Shown here piece after piece: positions 25,601 to 33,286 of a DNA stretch of 46,029 nt (its first letter is position 1; every line of letters starts with the position of its first letter). This DNA is from an uncultured Alistipes sp. GTDB lineage: Bacteria; Bacteroidota; Bacteroidia; Bacteroidales; Rikenellaceae. The DNA is taken from positions 1-46,029 of the forward strand of contig CALUMM010000018.1 in NCBI GenBank assembly GCA_944321755.1. The letters are read 5' to 3'. The notes beneath the pieces are model-generated. The model saw only the letters and a list, made by a program, of their open reading frames with translations. It was not told the DNA's origin and searched no databases. A program made the position numbers and the translations under genes.

Positions 25601-25789
25601 GTTCAGGTCCGTCGAGACTCCCTGCGTCGTGCCCTTCACCACGACGTTGGCTCCGATGGCCGGCTGTCCGTTCTCGTCGACCACCTTGCCCGTTATCTTG
25701 TTCTGGGCCGTGGCCGCGAAGGCCACTACCAGGGCGAGAAGGGTCAGAACCCCTCTCAGCCCGAATGCCCGTTTCTTCATATCTTTCAT
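22634..25789 (-). CDS. SusC-family TonB-dependent outer-membrane transporter
   Basis: The 1051-residue protein has a signal peptide (LTLLALVVAFAATAQ). A carboxypeptidase-regulatory-like domain follows (ITGKVVDENGQPAIGANVVV to about residue 115), then MDEVVVVGYGAQKRSDLTGS, the usual entry to the plug. The plug (SIEVLKDASSSAIYGSRAAN) and a 22-strand barrel complete it, ending in an aromatic residue (VGLDLTF). It imports heparin oligosaccharides across the outer membrane using TonB energy, together with SusD. No sigma/anti-sigma signalling domain precedes it, in line with control by the hybrid two-component regulator. Starts at 25789 and 25780 are both possible. The stop of the glycan-binding gene is 18 bp upstream. 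Confidence 0.96.
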   Translation of the reverse strand: MKDMKKRAFGLRGVLTLLALVVAFAATAQNKITGKVVDENGQPAIGANVVVKGTTQGVSTDLNGVYNLSVKKGSVLVFSYLGYKSQEITVSTQTTINVTLEPEANIMDEVVVVGYGAQKRSDLTGSIASVSAKDVEGFKSGSVMEALGGQIAGVQITATDGTPGAGFDIKIRGIGSVNGDTTPLYIVDGFQVDNIDYLSNSDIASIEVLKDASSSAIYGSRAANGVVMVTTKSGKKGRPVVTYNGSASYREISKTLDLLSPYEFVRLQTEAWPDKFGDTYYKVGNDDNGNPYRYQTIDDYIGVSGIDWQRETFQPTWSQDHNVSVSGGSDRTKYAFSFSDFLENGIFRNSAFNKITAKMRVSHKVSKLLTVDATVNYAFTDKRGVGTSGDNGRFNMLGQILRARPTGGIRMTDEELLNLAIDPLELESSESLSQVNPIKQAESVTNTRKAEMWSGNVALNFNLGKGWSFRTAGSYFTTNTRYYQFYYDGSKEAYRNGQTPYGSTQMTRDVRWTNFNYLTYKYEKKNGHAFDVMLGQETSFKGTEYLKGQSTDFPFDNLGNNNLSLGATPSQVTSSRSDNMLVSFFARGNYSYKDRYLFTATIRADGSTVFSKNNKWGYFPSFSAAWRISEEPFMKNQDVVSNLKLRAGWGMVGNDRITNYLSLTLYSQGKYGYGNSLITVLSPKQLPNEDLKWEASQSTNIGIDLGLFRNRLNITADVFLKDTKDLLMEANKAYVSGFKTQWQNVGKIRNQGLELVINSTNIVSPSGFRWTTDFNISFIRNELRALANGATMYTSASWNSDYTGYDYMAQIGQSLGLIYGYQFDGVYQSSDFVVDAATGEMRLREGVVDMSTHYTSGEFGPGVVKYKDIDGDGKITAADRTVIGNGTPKWYGGITNTFSYKGVDLSFMFQFNYGNDVYNATRIYASQSQDQRANLMAEVADRWTATNASNSVPRWDGYVKNEIYSRFIEDGSFLRLKSLTLGYTLPQHWTRKFYVSKLRVYFSGQNLFVVTGYTGYDPEVNMRSSNPMTPSLDWGAYPRSKVYTVGLDLTF

Positions 25790-25807
25790 AAGATTCTTTC
25801 AGTTAGG

Positions 25808-27967
25808 TTAAAATTTCTCGTCGAACCATACGACCATGTAGATAAAGGTCTTTGTTCCCGAAGCATCAAGAGTCGAGAATGTTCCATCCAGCGTATAGGG
25901 GGCCTGGAAAATCAGAACTCCGTTGGCATACGCCCCATCGAGCATCCATTTACCGGCCGGAATATACATCTTCGAGTCGTTGCCGCAGTCGATATATCCG
26001 ATTTTGTTCGTCAGATTCGTCGCCACACTGCTGCTGTTCAGATCGTAGTACGACATCGGTTCCCGACTGCCGGCATTGACCGCTCCGTTTGCCCACGGAT
26101 AGGTAGCCCACATCCGGAAAATAAACGTATTGGTTGCCGATGACGAAAGCTGACCGCTCACGTGCGACGACGGACCGTTGAAGTTGTAGTAGAAAATATT
26201 ACGCTTCAACGAAATCATGAACTTCGACTTGTCTCCGTCAATCGTCGGTGCTTCGGAGTATCCGCCCGTCCGCGGGTTGATACAAATGACCATCGGCTTG
26301 TAAACCACCGCCTTGTCGATCGCCGTCTGCGTCTTTACAAAGAGATAGGTCGAACGGGTAATGGCCGTCTCTCCCGAACCGATCGTCGCATCGATCTTCA
26401 ATACGCCGATCTGGCCCGCACGGTCATTGCGGAAGGTCAGATGGAGAGATCCATCATCCGTAATATAGGTCAGCGTGGATTTCGTCCGGAACGGGTTGTT
26501 GTGAATAAGCGTCATCTTGAAAGTGACATTCCGCCCGTTGAAATCTTCATGCGCCACCGGAATATCCACGGTCGTATCCCCACTCGCACCCCCGTCCATA
26601 TCAAAGACATGCTGATCGGCATTCGTCGTCCAATCCAGTCCAAGGTTATTCCCGTAACTGAATGTCGTGAACATATTCGGGTTGGCAATAACCTTCAGCG
26701 TGAAGACCGCCTCTGCGGGAGACTCACTCTTAATATTCGAAGCCTGAACCGGAATCTGATACTCGCCCGGATCGGCCATAATACCGGAAAGCGATGAGAT
26801 TTCGCCCGTCGCGGCATCGATCGTCAATTGTCCGGCCAAAGCTTCGGGAAGCTCTCCCAACGCGAAGATCACTTCGTCGCCAACAAAGCCGTCGGCTTTC
26901 GGCGCCTTGAAATTCGTACCTTCAACCACCTCGACCATCGCATAGGAGAAGGTCTCCGGCTCAATCGGGGCGATATAATCGACCACCGTCAGCATGAAGG
27001 CCCCGTCGAAATCCGCAGACCCGAAGTCGTTCGTCACCGTCAGATCCAGCGTATAGACCGCTCCGACGGGCAGGCCGTTGCCCGCATCCACCGAGATGAT
27101 TCCCGTTGCAGGATCGATCTTGATCAGATCCGTCTCGGGGCTGTTCTCCCCCGGACGAACCTGCCGAATGGACCAGGCAACTCCGTCGGGAGAACCCTTC
27201 AGTGTCGGGGTCGTGCTGCTGAAGGCCATGTCGGTCTCGATACGTCCGGCCGACGTGGGATAGCTCACCGAAAGCGGAAGACTCGTAATCCGCGCCGTCA
27301 GCACATTTTCAAAAGTCTTCGTCCCGGCATAAGTCTCGATCTTCACCGAAATCGGATAATTCCCCGGCATCACCTCGCCCTCAAAATTTTCATCGAGCGT
27401 TATGACTCCATCCTTAGAGATGGTAAAATATTCGAATCCCTTCTCCTGAACCAGCGAATAGCTTTGGATCGTAACCGATTCCCCGACCGGAGTCACGGTC
27501 ACCGAAGCCTCACTCGTCTCCAGATCGGCATAGGGTATCTCCAGCGTCGAAGCGCTCAATTCGATCTCCTCAGGGGTTGCCGAAACCATTTGGATGACAA
27601 AAATATCCTTGAACGTATAGCTCCCGCCGCCGGCCTGACACGAAATCGTCAGTTTATAGGTCCCGGTCGCCAGTTCCGAAGTGTTCGAAATGCTGACCAT
27701 ACCCGTATCGGCACTGATCGAGAAACTGTCGCTCGTAACAGCCTGACCATTCAGCGTAATGCCCACAATCGCAAAATTCCCCGGTTTGGGCCCGTAGTAG
27801 GTCGGAACACCCGATACGAAATTCATCGAGGGACCGATATTCACAACCTCCGAATAGTAGAGGTCCAAAGCATCCGACGTTTCGTCGTCCTTACAGCCCG
27901 CAAAGAGCACCGCACCCAGCAAAAACGCCGTGACGGCAAGGCTGATATTTCGAAACATTGATTTCAT
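25808..27967 (-). CDS. Surface glycan-binding lipoprotein (SGBP), heparin PUL
   Basis: The 719-residue lipoprotein (LLGAVLFAGCKDDE, with acidic residues after the Cys that suit surface export) is built of repeated beta-sandwich/cadherin-like segments. Sequence such as FSISADTGMVSISNTSELAT, LIKIDPATGIISVDAGNGLP and LTIDAATGEISSLSG recurs at roughly 90-100 residue spacing. The last 250 residues form a different, Asn/Thr/Tyr-rich domain that probably binds glycan. Position before SusC matches BT4661, the known heparin-binding surface protein of B. thetaiotaomicron. No catalytic motif was seen. Its G+C and codon use look a little lower than those of the neighbouring enzymes. An ATG three codons downstream is an alternative start. 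It is the third gene of the uptake operon, 21 bp after the PL12 gene. Confidence 0.8.
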   Translation of the reverse strand: MKSMFRNISLAVTAFLLGAVLFAGCKDDETSDALDLYYSEVVNIGPSMNFVSGVPTYYGPKPGNFAIVGITLNGQAVTSDSFSISADTGMVSISNTSELATGTYKLTISCQAGGGSYTFKDIFVIQMVSATPEEIELSASTLEIPYADLETSEASVTVTPVGESVTIQSYSLVQEKGFEYFTISKDGVITLDENFEGEVMPGNYPISVKIETYAGTKTFENVLTARITSLPLSVSYPTSAGRIETDMAFSSTTPTLKGSPDGVAWSIRQVRPGENSPETDLIKIDPATGIISVDAGNGLPVGAVYTLDLTVTNDFGSADFDGAFMLTVVDYIAPIEPETFSYAMVEVVEGTNFKAPKADGFVGDEVIFALGELPEALAGQLTIDAATGEISSLSGIMADPGEYQIPVQASNIKSESPAEAVFTLKVIANPNMFTTFSYGNNLGLDWTTNADQHVFDMDGGASGDTTVDIPVAHEDFNGRNVTFKMTLIHNNPFRTKSTLTYITDDGSLHLTFRNDRAGQIGVLKIDATIGSGETAITRSTYLFVKTQTAIDKAVVYKPMVICINPRTGGYSEAPTIDGDKSKFMISLKRNIFYYNFNGPSSHVSGQLSSSATNTFIFRMWATYPWANGAVNAGSREPMSYYDLNSSSVATNLTNKIGYIDCGNDSKMYIPAGKWMLDGAYANGVLIFQAPYTLDGTFSTLDASGTKTFIYMVVWFDEKF

Positions 27968-27988
27968 ATTCGTTTTGCAGTTTTAGGT

Positions 27989-30907
27989 TTACAGCGTATA
28001 GGAGAGGTTGTAGGTCTTGCCGTCGACCCGAACCGATATCGAGGCTCCCGTCTCCGACCACTCGCCCGTATTGATCTCGACCGTCTGGGCCGCAGCATCC
28101 GTCGTCGGAAGCAGAACCGTCACGTAACGGACCGCTGCATCCGAAGCGCTCTTCTCAATGTTGAGCTGATAGGCCTTGCGCTCGATCTCCTTGTAGGAGT
28201 CGGTCACGATGTTGTAGGCCACGAAGCCATCCTTCTCGGCAAAGGTGAACGCCTTGTCCGATGCCGTCCGGACCAGCAGGTTGTTGCCATCCGAGAATGC
28301 CGTATGGAAGCCGCCTTCGGCCGTATCCAGCACCACCTGCGAATCGTTGCCCTCCACGACGTTGAAGTTCAGGTTCACCGTACCCTCGGCCGAGCCGTAG
28401 CCCTCGTCGAGAATCACGTAGAACTTATCGTTCACCAGGAAAACCGAACGGCGGTGCGTCAGACCCGCGTAGGAGGGGTTCTCCAGCACCAGAATATCGT
28501 AGGAATAAGAGGAGGTCGATCGGGTCTCCTGCTTGAGCATCCGGCCCGCACTCGTCACGTTCTTACCATTGAGTGTCAGCGTATTGTGCGCCGTCGTGGC
28601 AGCATAACGGGAACGTATTGCATTCGACTGCGAGTCACCTCCGTAAGAACCGGCACCCGAATCGGGGAAGAAGTTCCGGCCCTTGACCCACAGTTCGAAC
28701 GTATTGTTATCCGACTGGCGGTGCCACTGGTCCACATCCACGTCGGGTCGGTTCTGCAGCACCATCATCATATCCTGCATCGTCCAGCCCGTGCGCATCA
28801 TGTAATAGCCGCAGTCCGCATAGCACTTCACCCGCGTCGCGGGAGCCGTCCCCTGGGTTCCCCCGGTCGCCATCCACGCCAGCTCCGCATTGTCGGGGAA
28901 AAGCGTCAGGTAGTTCGTCAGGTTGCGCTTCAGCACGCTCTCCGTCCACGAGGAGGCCCGCGTGTCGGCCATGTTCGGAACCGTATAGTTCGGGTAGATC
29001 ATGTTCATCACCACGTCCACCATCTTCTGCATCGACGAAACGTAATTCGACGGGAAGTAGCTCTCGCCGTTGTTGAGCTGCGCTACCAGCAGCGCCGAAC
29101 GGAAATCCTCGATACTCGAAATGTGGTACGAGAAGTCGCCGTCCTTGAGCCAGCCGTCGTCGAAATACTGCTCCGTGATCTGGCGTCCCAGCACGCCCGG
29201 GCCGTTCGTCCGCCACGTTGCGGCATTCTTCAGCTCGGGGAAGAGCATTCCCGCGAAGGTCACCGCCTGAGCCTGCGTGATCAGGTGGTTCGTCGACGTC
29301 GAATAGTTGTTCATGATGTGGTTCACCTGCTCGTCGAAGTGCTTCAGAACCGTCGACAGCCACTCGCCCGTCATCGTCTCCGACGGCTGGTAATACTCCA
29401 GCAGCGCGCACTGGTCGACCACACGAGCCGCAACGTCCAGCGGACGCCAGTTCCATGAATTCGACACATCGGTACCCTGTTCCGGCTTGGGATTTTGGCG
29501 GATCCAGTCACCGTAGACCTCCATCCAGTTCTCGACGTAGCGTTCGTCGCTTGTCGCGTTATAGGCCTTGCCCTGCATGATCATCCACTGGTGGCGGTGC
29601 AACTGATAACGTTGTTCCTGCTCTTTGGTCGGCCAAATCGTCCAATCGATACCCGTGCCGTCCATGTTCATGTACGAATAGGGAACGTTCGTCCCGGCCG
29701 ACGTGTCGAAGTAGTTCTTCACGTAGAACCGGTAGCCGTTCTCCCGGAAGGCGTAGTCCGCCCAACTCTTCTCCGAGGTCGTCGCCTGGTCGCTCTCCAC
29801 CTTCACGTTGGGGTTCCGGCCGTGGGTCCGCGCCCGGTAGGCGTTCAGCAGCTCCTGCTGCGCCAGCCGGTAGTCCCCGGCCGCACACGCTGCCGCAACC
29901 TTCGAAAGTCCTCCGTAGGAGAGGTCCAGCAATTCGAAGACCGAAACGTCGATTCCGCCGTTCATCGCCACCGAACCGCTCTCGACCCACGCCTTCGCAT
30001 CCTTCATCTCGGGGAAGATCGTGCCCGCACGGTAGACAGCATAGGACTCCTGGGCCAGTTCGTCGCCATCCGCCGCATAGTGGTTCATCACATGCCCCAC
30101 CTGCTCGACCAGATTCGACAGGTACGATGAAAGCAGCTGCGGCGTAAACGACGAAGACTGCATGAAATAGTAGAGCAGGTCGCACTGCGCCTCAACGCGG
30201 TACGACACGTCGATCGGACGCCACGCATAGAGCGCCTCCCGAACCGCTTCGGGCTGGCCCGACGGATCGGCATTGAAATCGTAATCGCCCTCCGGAAGCG
30301 GGAAGGTCTCCAGCCAGCTCTCGTAGACCGATGCCCACGACGTGACGTAAGTCTCGTCGAGCGACGTGCGGTAGGCTTTGCCCTGCGGGACCATCCACTC
30401 CAGGCGGTGCAGGCGGAAACGCTCCTCGGTCTCGCCCGCCGAACGGGCCTTCCAGTCGAGCTTGCCGCTGGTGTTCTGATAGGAGTAGGGTTTGTCTCCG
30501 TCGAGGTACCCCTCGACATAGAATCGGTAACCGTCCTTCGCGTCGCCCGTAGCCGGAAGCGCGTAGTCGGCCCACGACTGCTCCTGGGTCGTGATCGTCG
30601 GCGCGATCAGATTGACGTTGCCGTTGACCAGACTCCGCGAACGGAAATAGTTCAACAGGGCCTGCGCCGCCAGATAATACTGGTCGGATTCGTAGTAGGC
30701 CTTCACGGAGGCGAGTTCCGGAAGATCCAGGTTCAACGCCTTGAAGACGCGGGCGTCGATCACACTGTTTCCGGGAATCGTCGAATCGGTCGTTTGCGAA
30801 CCGTTGCTCTCCTCGCTGCCCATCACTTCGTCCCCCAGGCACCCTACGGTGAGGGCCGACGAGACAACGAGACAGAACAACGAGATCTTCGTAAAGATTC
30901 GTTTCAT
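27989..30907 (-). CDS. PL12 heparinase lipoprotein with a duplicated, apparently inactive N-terminal toroid
   Basis: The 972-residue lipoprotein (VVSSALTVGCLGDEVMGSEE) is far longer than the 645- and 668-residue PL12 enzymes in this locus, because the N-terminal part of the toroid is present twice. Copy 1 is about residues 54-311 and copy 2 about 323-568. Paired segments include VFKALNLDLPEL/VFELLDLSYGGL, SWADYALP/SWADYAFR, RFRLHRLEWMVPQGKAY/RYQLHRHQWMIMQGKAY and AGTIFPEM/AGMLFPEL. Copy 2 keeps Asn540-His541 (STNHL), followed by FSYHISS and the beta-sandwich His residues (QWHRQSDNNTF, TTAHNTLTLNGKN). Copy 1 has Asp282-Glu283 there and lacks the Tyr segment, so it should be inactive and perhaps binds substrate. 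A surface endolytic role like BT4662 is inferred. It lies 28 bp after GH88. Confidence 0.9.
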   Translation of the reverse strand: MKRIFTKISLFCLVVSSALTVGCLGDEVMGSEESNGSQTTDSTIPGNSVIDARVFKALNLDLPELASVKAYYESDQYYLAAQALLNYFRSRSLVNGNVNLIAPTITTQEQSWADYALPATGDAKDGYRFYVEGYLDGDKPYSYQNTSGKLDWKARSAGETEERFRLHRLEWMVPQGKAYRTSLDETYVTSWASVYESWLETFPLPEGDYDFNADPSGQPEAVREALYAWRPIDVSYRVEAQCDLLYYFMQSSSFTPQLLSSYLSNLVEQVGHVMNHYAADGDELAQESYAVYRAGTIFPEMKDAKAWVESGSVAMNGGIDVSVFELLDLSYGGLSKVAAACAAGDYRLAQQELLNAYRARTHGRNPNVKVESDQATTSEKSWADYAFRENGYRFYVKNYFDTSAGTNVPYSYMNMDGTGIDWTIWPTKEQEQRYQLHRHQWMIMQGKAYNATSDERYVENWMEVYGDWIRQNPKPEQGTDVSNSWNWRPLDVAARVVDQCALLEYYQPSETMTGEWLSTVLKHFDEQVNHIMNNYSTSTNHLITQAQAVTFAGMLFPELKNAATWRTNGPGVLGRQITEQYFDDGWLKDGDFSYHISSIEDFRSALLVAQLNNGESYFPSNYVSSMQKMVDVVMNMIYPNYTVPNMADTRASSWTESVLKRNLTNYLTLFPDNAELAWMATGGTQGTAPATRVKCYADCGYYMMRTGWTMQDMMMVLQNRPDVDVDQWHRQSDNNTFELWVKGRNFFPDSGAGSYGGDSQSNAIRSRYAATTAHNTLTLNGKNVTSAGRMLKQETRSTSSYSYDILVLENPSYAGLTHRRSVFLVNDKFYVILDEGYGSAEGTVNLNFNVVEGNDSQVVLDTAEGGFHTAFSDGNNLLVRTASDKAFTFAEKDGFVAYNIVTDSYKEIERKAYQLNIEKSASDAAVRYVTVLLPTTDAAAQTVEINTGEWSETGASISVRVDGKTYNLSYTL

Positions 30908-30935
30908 ATGGTTAATGGTTTTAGGGATTGCTGTT

Positions 30936-32132
30936 TCAGAGCTGCAGAGGATCCACGCCCCGCAGCGAAAGATAACGCTGGATAGCCTCCAGATAGTAGT
31001 AGTCCGCGTAGTTGAGCGGCGTGTCGATCTCGCTCTCGGCGGGCAGATGACCCACGCTGTGCTTCAGGATAAAGCCCCCGTTGGTGCCCTTCCCGGCCAG
31101 GTAGGCATCCGACGACAGGCTCATCAGCATCGCTTCGGCCCGTTCGAAATAGGCCTTGCCCTCGCTCTCGGGAACCAGCGTCGACAACTCGAAGAGCGCC
31201 GAGGCGATCACCGCCGCAGCCGAAGCGTCGCGCGGAGCGTTCGGAATGTCCGGAGCGTCGTAGTCCCAGTAGGGAATCAGATCCTCGGGCGTCCGCGGAT
31301 GGTTCATGATGAACGCGGCGATGCGACGCGCATGGTCCAGATATTTCGTGTCGCCCGTCTCGCGGTAGCACATCGTATAGCCGTAGAGGCCCCAGCCCTG
31401 GCCCCGGGCCCAGGCCGAAGCGTCGGAGTAGCCCTGGAACGTCCCGCGGCTCTCGACCGTGCCGTCGTCGTTGTAGCTCACCACGTGGTACGAGCTGGCG
31501 TCCTCACGGAAGTGGTTCTGCAGCGTGATGTCCGCATGGCGAACCGCCACGTCGCGGTATTTCGGGTCTCCCGTATGCTTCGAGGCCCAGAAGAGCATCT
31601 CCAGGTTCATCATGTTGTCGATGATCACCGGGTAGTTCCACTCCCCGAAGTCCCACGAGCGGATCACGCCGATGACCGGATCCTGACGCGAAATGAGGCT
31701 GTTGGCCGCCTCGACGATCACTTCGGCCGAATGCGCGTCATGAAGCGCCTGCTGCTGCTGTCCGTAGCTGCAGAAGACCATGAAGCCCAGGTCGTGCGTC
31801 CCCTTATAATATTGTATGCCTTCGAGCCGCGCGGTGAATTTCTCGGCCTCGGCGCGCAGGTGCTCGTCGCCCGTCAGGCGGTAGGCTTCCCACAGCGTAC
31901 CCGGATAGAAGCCGCTGGTCCAGTCCTTCGGGTCCACGACCTTGAATTTCGGCATCAGCGAGCGCGGAAAACCCGGCAGCGAATCGAACTCCGCAGCGGA
32001 GAGTTCCAACTGGGCGTGGGCAACGTCGATGGCCCGCTTCACGGCGTCGATCTTCGGATCGGACCCCGTGTGGCAGGAGCTCAGCACAAAAAGGGAAAAA
32101 AGTCCCGGAATCAGGAGGAGGTTTTTTCTCAT
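30936..32132 (-). CDS. Unsaturated glucuronyl hydrolase, GH88
   Basis: The 398-residue lipoprotein (LFSLFVLSSCHTGS) shows GH88 segments in order: TSGFYPGTLWEAYRLTGDEH, HDLGFMVFCSYG with Asp114, YPVIIDNMMNLEMLFW with Asp172 and SDASAWARGQGWGLYGYTMC. The two Asp residues match the paired catalytic acids of the family in context and spacing. The enzyme removes the 4,5-unsaturated uronic acid that lyases leave at the non-reducing end, in the periplasm. It is the first gene of the uptake operon and is preceded by the predicted promoter and operator; BT4658 is the counterpart in B. thetaiotaomicron. Confidence 0.95.
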   Translation of the reverse strand: MRKNLLLIPGLFSLFVLSSCHTGSDPKIDAVKRAIDVAHAQLELSAAEFDSLPGFPRSLMPKFKVVDPKDWTSGFYPGTLWEAYRLTGDEHLRAEAEKFTARLEGIQYYKGTHDLGFMVFCSYGQQQQALHDAHSAEVIVEAANSLISRQDPVIGVIRSWDFGEWNYPVIIDNMMNLEMLFWASKHTGDPKYRDVAVRHADITLQNHFREDASSYHVVSYNDDGTVESRGTFQGYSDASAWARGQGWGLYGYTMCYRETGDTKYLDHARRIAAFIMNHPRTPEDLIPYWDYDAPDIPNAPRDASAAAVIASALFELSTLVPESEGKAYFERAEAMLMSLSSDAYLAGKGTNGGFILKHSVGHLPAESEIDTPLNYADYYYLEAIQRYLSLRGVDPLQL

Positions 32133-32173
32133 GGATGGTTCAGGTTTTTGTATTCAGGTTGTTTTGACGAATA

Positions 32174-32181
32174 CAAAAGTA
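32174..32181 (-). promoter_or_regulatory. -7 promoter box of the uptake operon
   Basis: TACTTTTG on the - strand matches TAnnTTTG, giving a leader of about 35 nt before GH88. As at the other two PUL promoters, no -33 box stands at the usual distance. Confidence 0.75.
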
Positions 32182-32251
32182 CCCATAAGCCCCCGGAGAG
32201 ACCCCGAGAATTGAAGAATTGATTTTTAAAACCGCTCAAATAACCTTCAAT

Positions 32252-32279
32252 TTTGTGCAATGGAATGCGGAATTTGTCC
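32252..32279 (-). promoter_or_regulatory. Predicted regulator operator, copy 3 (for the uptake operon)
   Basis: On the - strand GACAAAT and ACAAA half-sites start at 32277 and 32256, 21 bp apart. The second starts exactly 75 bp upstream of the T of the -7 box at 32181. Orientation and spacing are identical to those at the other two PUL promoters. The stretch lies between the terminator of the upstream SDR gene and the promoter and carries no gene. Confidence 0.75.
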
Positions 32280-32368
32280 AAAAACCGCCCGGAAAGACTG
32301 TCCAAAGGGGATTTCGAAAAACGTCCCGCGAGCCCTCCCGGACGGGTTTGCAGGAGACTTCCCGGGAC

Positions 32369-32400
32369 AAAAAAAGGGGTGCCCCTTTCGCGGCACCCCT
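32369..32400 (-). terminator. Rho-independent terminator of the SDR/MBL unit
   Basis: AGGGGTGCC (32375-32383) pairs with GGCACCCCT (32392-32400); on the - strand the stem is followed by seven Ts. It lies 22 bp beyond the SDR stop and insulates the PUL from upstream transcription. Confidence 0.9.
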
Positions 32401-32422
32401 TGTCTGCGGCCTTCGCGGACCC

Positions 32423-33238
32423 CTATTTCAGCGGCGAATCCGGTTCGCGGGACATCACCAGGTAGAACATCCGGTCGAGGAAGCCCGGCGCGAACTTCTT
32501 CACGAAGTGCGTCGCACGCCCCTCCGCCTCCATCAGGCACAGCCGCTTGCGGCGCACGATCCCCCGCCCTACGATCCGGGCCACCTGCTCGGCGGTCATC
32601 ATCTTCGATTCGTCGCGCGGCGTCTCGCCCTGCTGCGAACCGTCGGCCGTCAGCGCCGAAAAACGCACGTTCGAGGCCGTGAACCCCGGGCAGGCGATCA
32701 TCACGTGGAGACCCTTCTTGAGATTCTCGATGCGCAGCGTCTCCAGGAAGCCCGTCATGGCGTATTTCGACGCCGAATAACCCGTGCGGCCGGGCAGTCC
32801 GTGCAGTCCGGCGACCGACGAGATGCCGACGATCGAGCCCTTCGTCCGCTGGAGGTACGGCAGCGCATATTTGCAGCAGTTGACCGTGCCCCAGAAGTTC
32901 ACATCCATCAGGCGGTGCAGCACGTCGAGCTCCACGTCGTCGAAAATCGCACGCATCGAGATCCCCGCATTGCAGATCAGCACATCCAGACGCCCGAACT
33001 CCCGGACGGCCGTCTCGATCAACTCGCGGCACTCCTCGGGTTGGGTTACGTCCACCCCGCAGTAGGCCGCCTGGCCCCCCTGCGCGCGGATTTCACCCGT
33101 CAGCAACTGGAGCTTCTGCACGCTCCGCGCCCCGAGCACCACCTTCGCGCCCTGCGCCGCATAGACCTTTGCCATCGCCTCGCCGATCCCCGACGAGGCG
33201 CCCGTGATGACAATCACGCGATCCTTCAATGTCTTCAT
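32423..33238 (-). CDS. Short-chain dehydrogenase/reductase
   Basis: The 271-residue cytoplasmic protein has the Rossmann motif TGASSGIG at residue 13, NAG at about 91, a catalytic Ser in GISSVAG and YSASK as the Tyr/Lys pair. It reduces or oxidises a small substrate with NAD(P)(H); the substrate is unknown. The C-terminal part (RGIVRRKRLCLMEAEGRATH, FLDRMFYLVMS) is typical of DHRS7-like SDRs that may touch the membrane. It follows the metallo-beta-lactamase gene by 48 bp and ends in its own terminator. There is no evident link to heparin use. Confidence 0.9.
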   Translation of the reverse strand: MKTLKDRVIVITGASSGIGEAMAKVYAAQGAKVVLGARSVQKLQLLTGEIRAQGGQAAYCGVDVTQPEECRELIETAVREFGRLDVLICNAGISMRAIFDDVELDVLHRLMDVNFWGTVNCCKYALPYLQRTKGSIVGISSVAGLHGLPGRTGYSASKYAMTGFLETLRIENLKKGLHVMIACPGFTASNVRFSALTADGSQQGETPRDESKMMTAEQVARIVGRGIVRRKRLCLMEAEGRATHFVKKFAPGFLDRMFYLVMSREPDSPLK

Positions 33239-33286
33239 ATCGTTTGTTTACGCTTTGTTTTCGATTTCACGCCACAGCCCGGAGCC

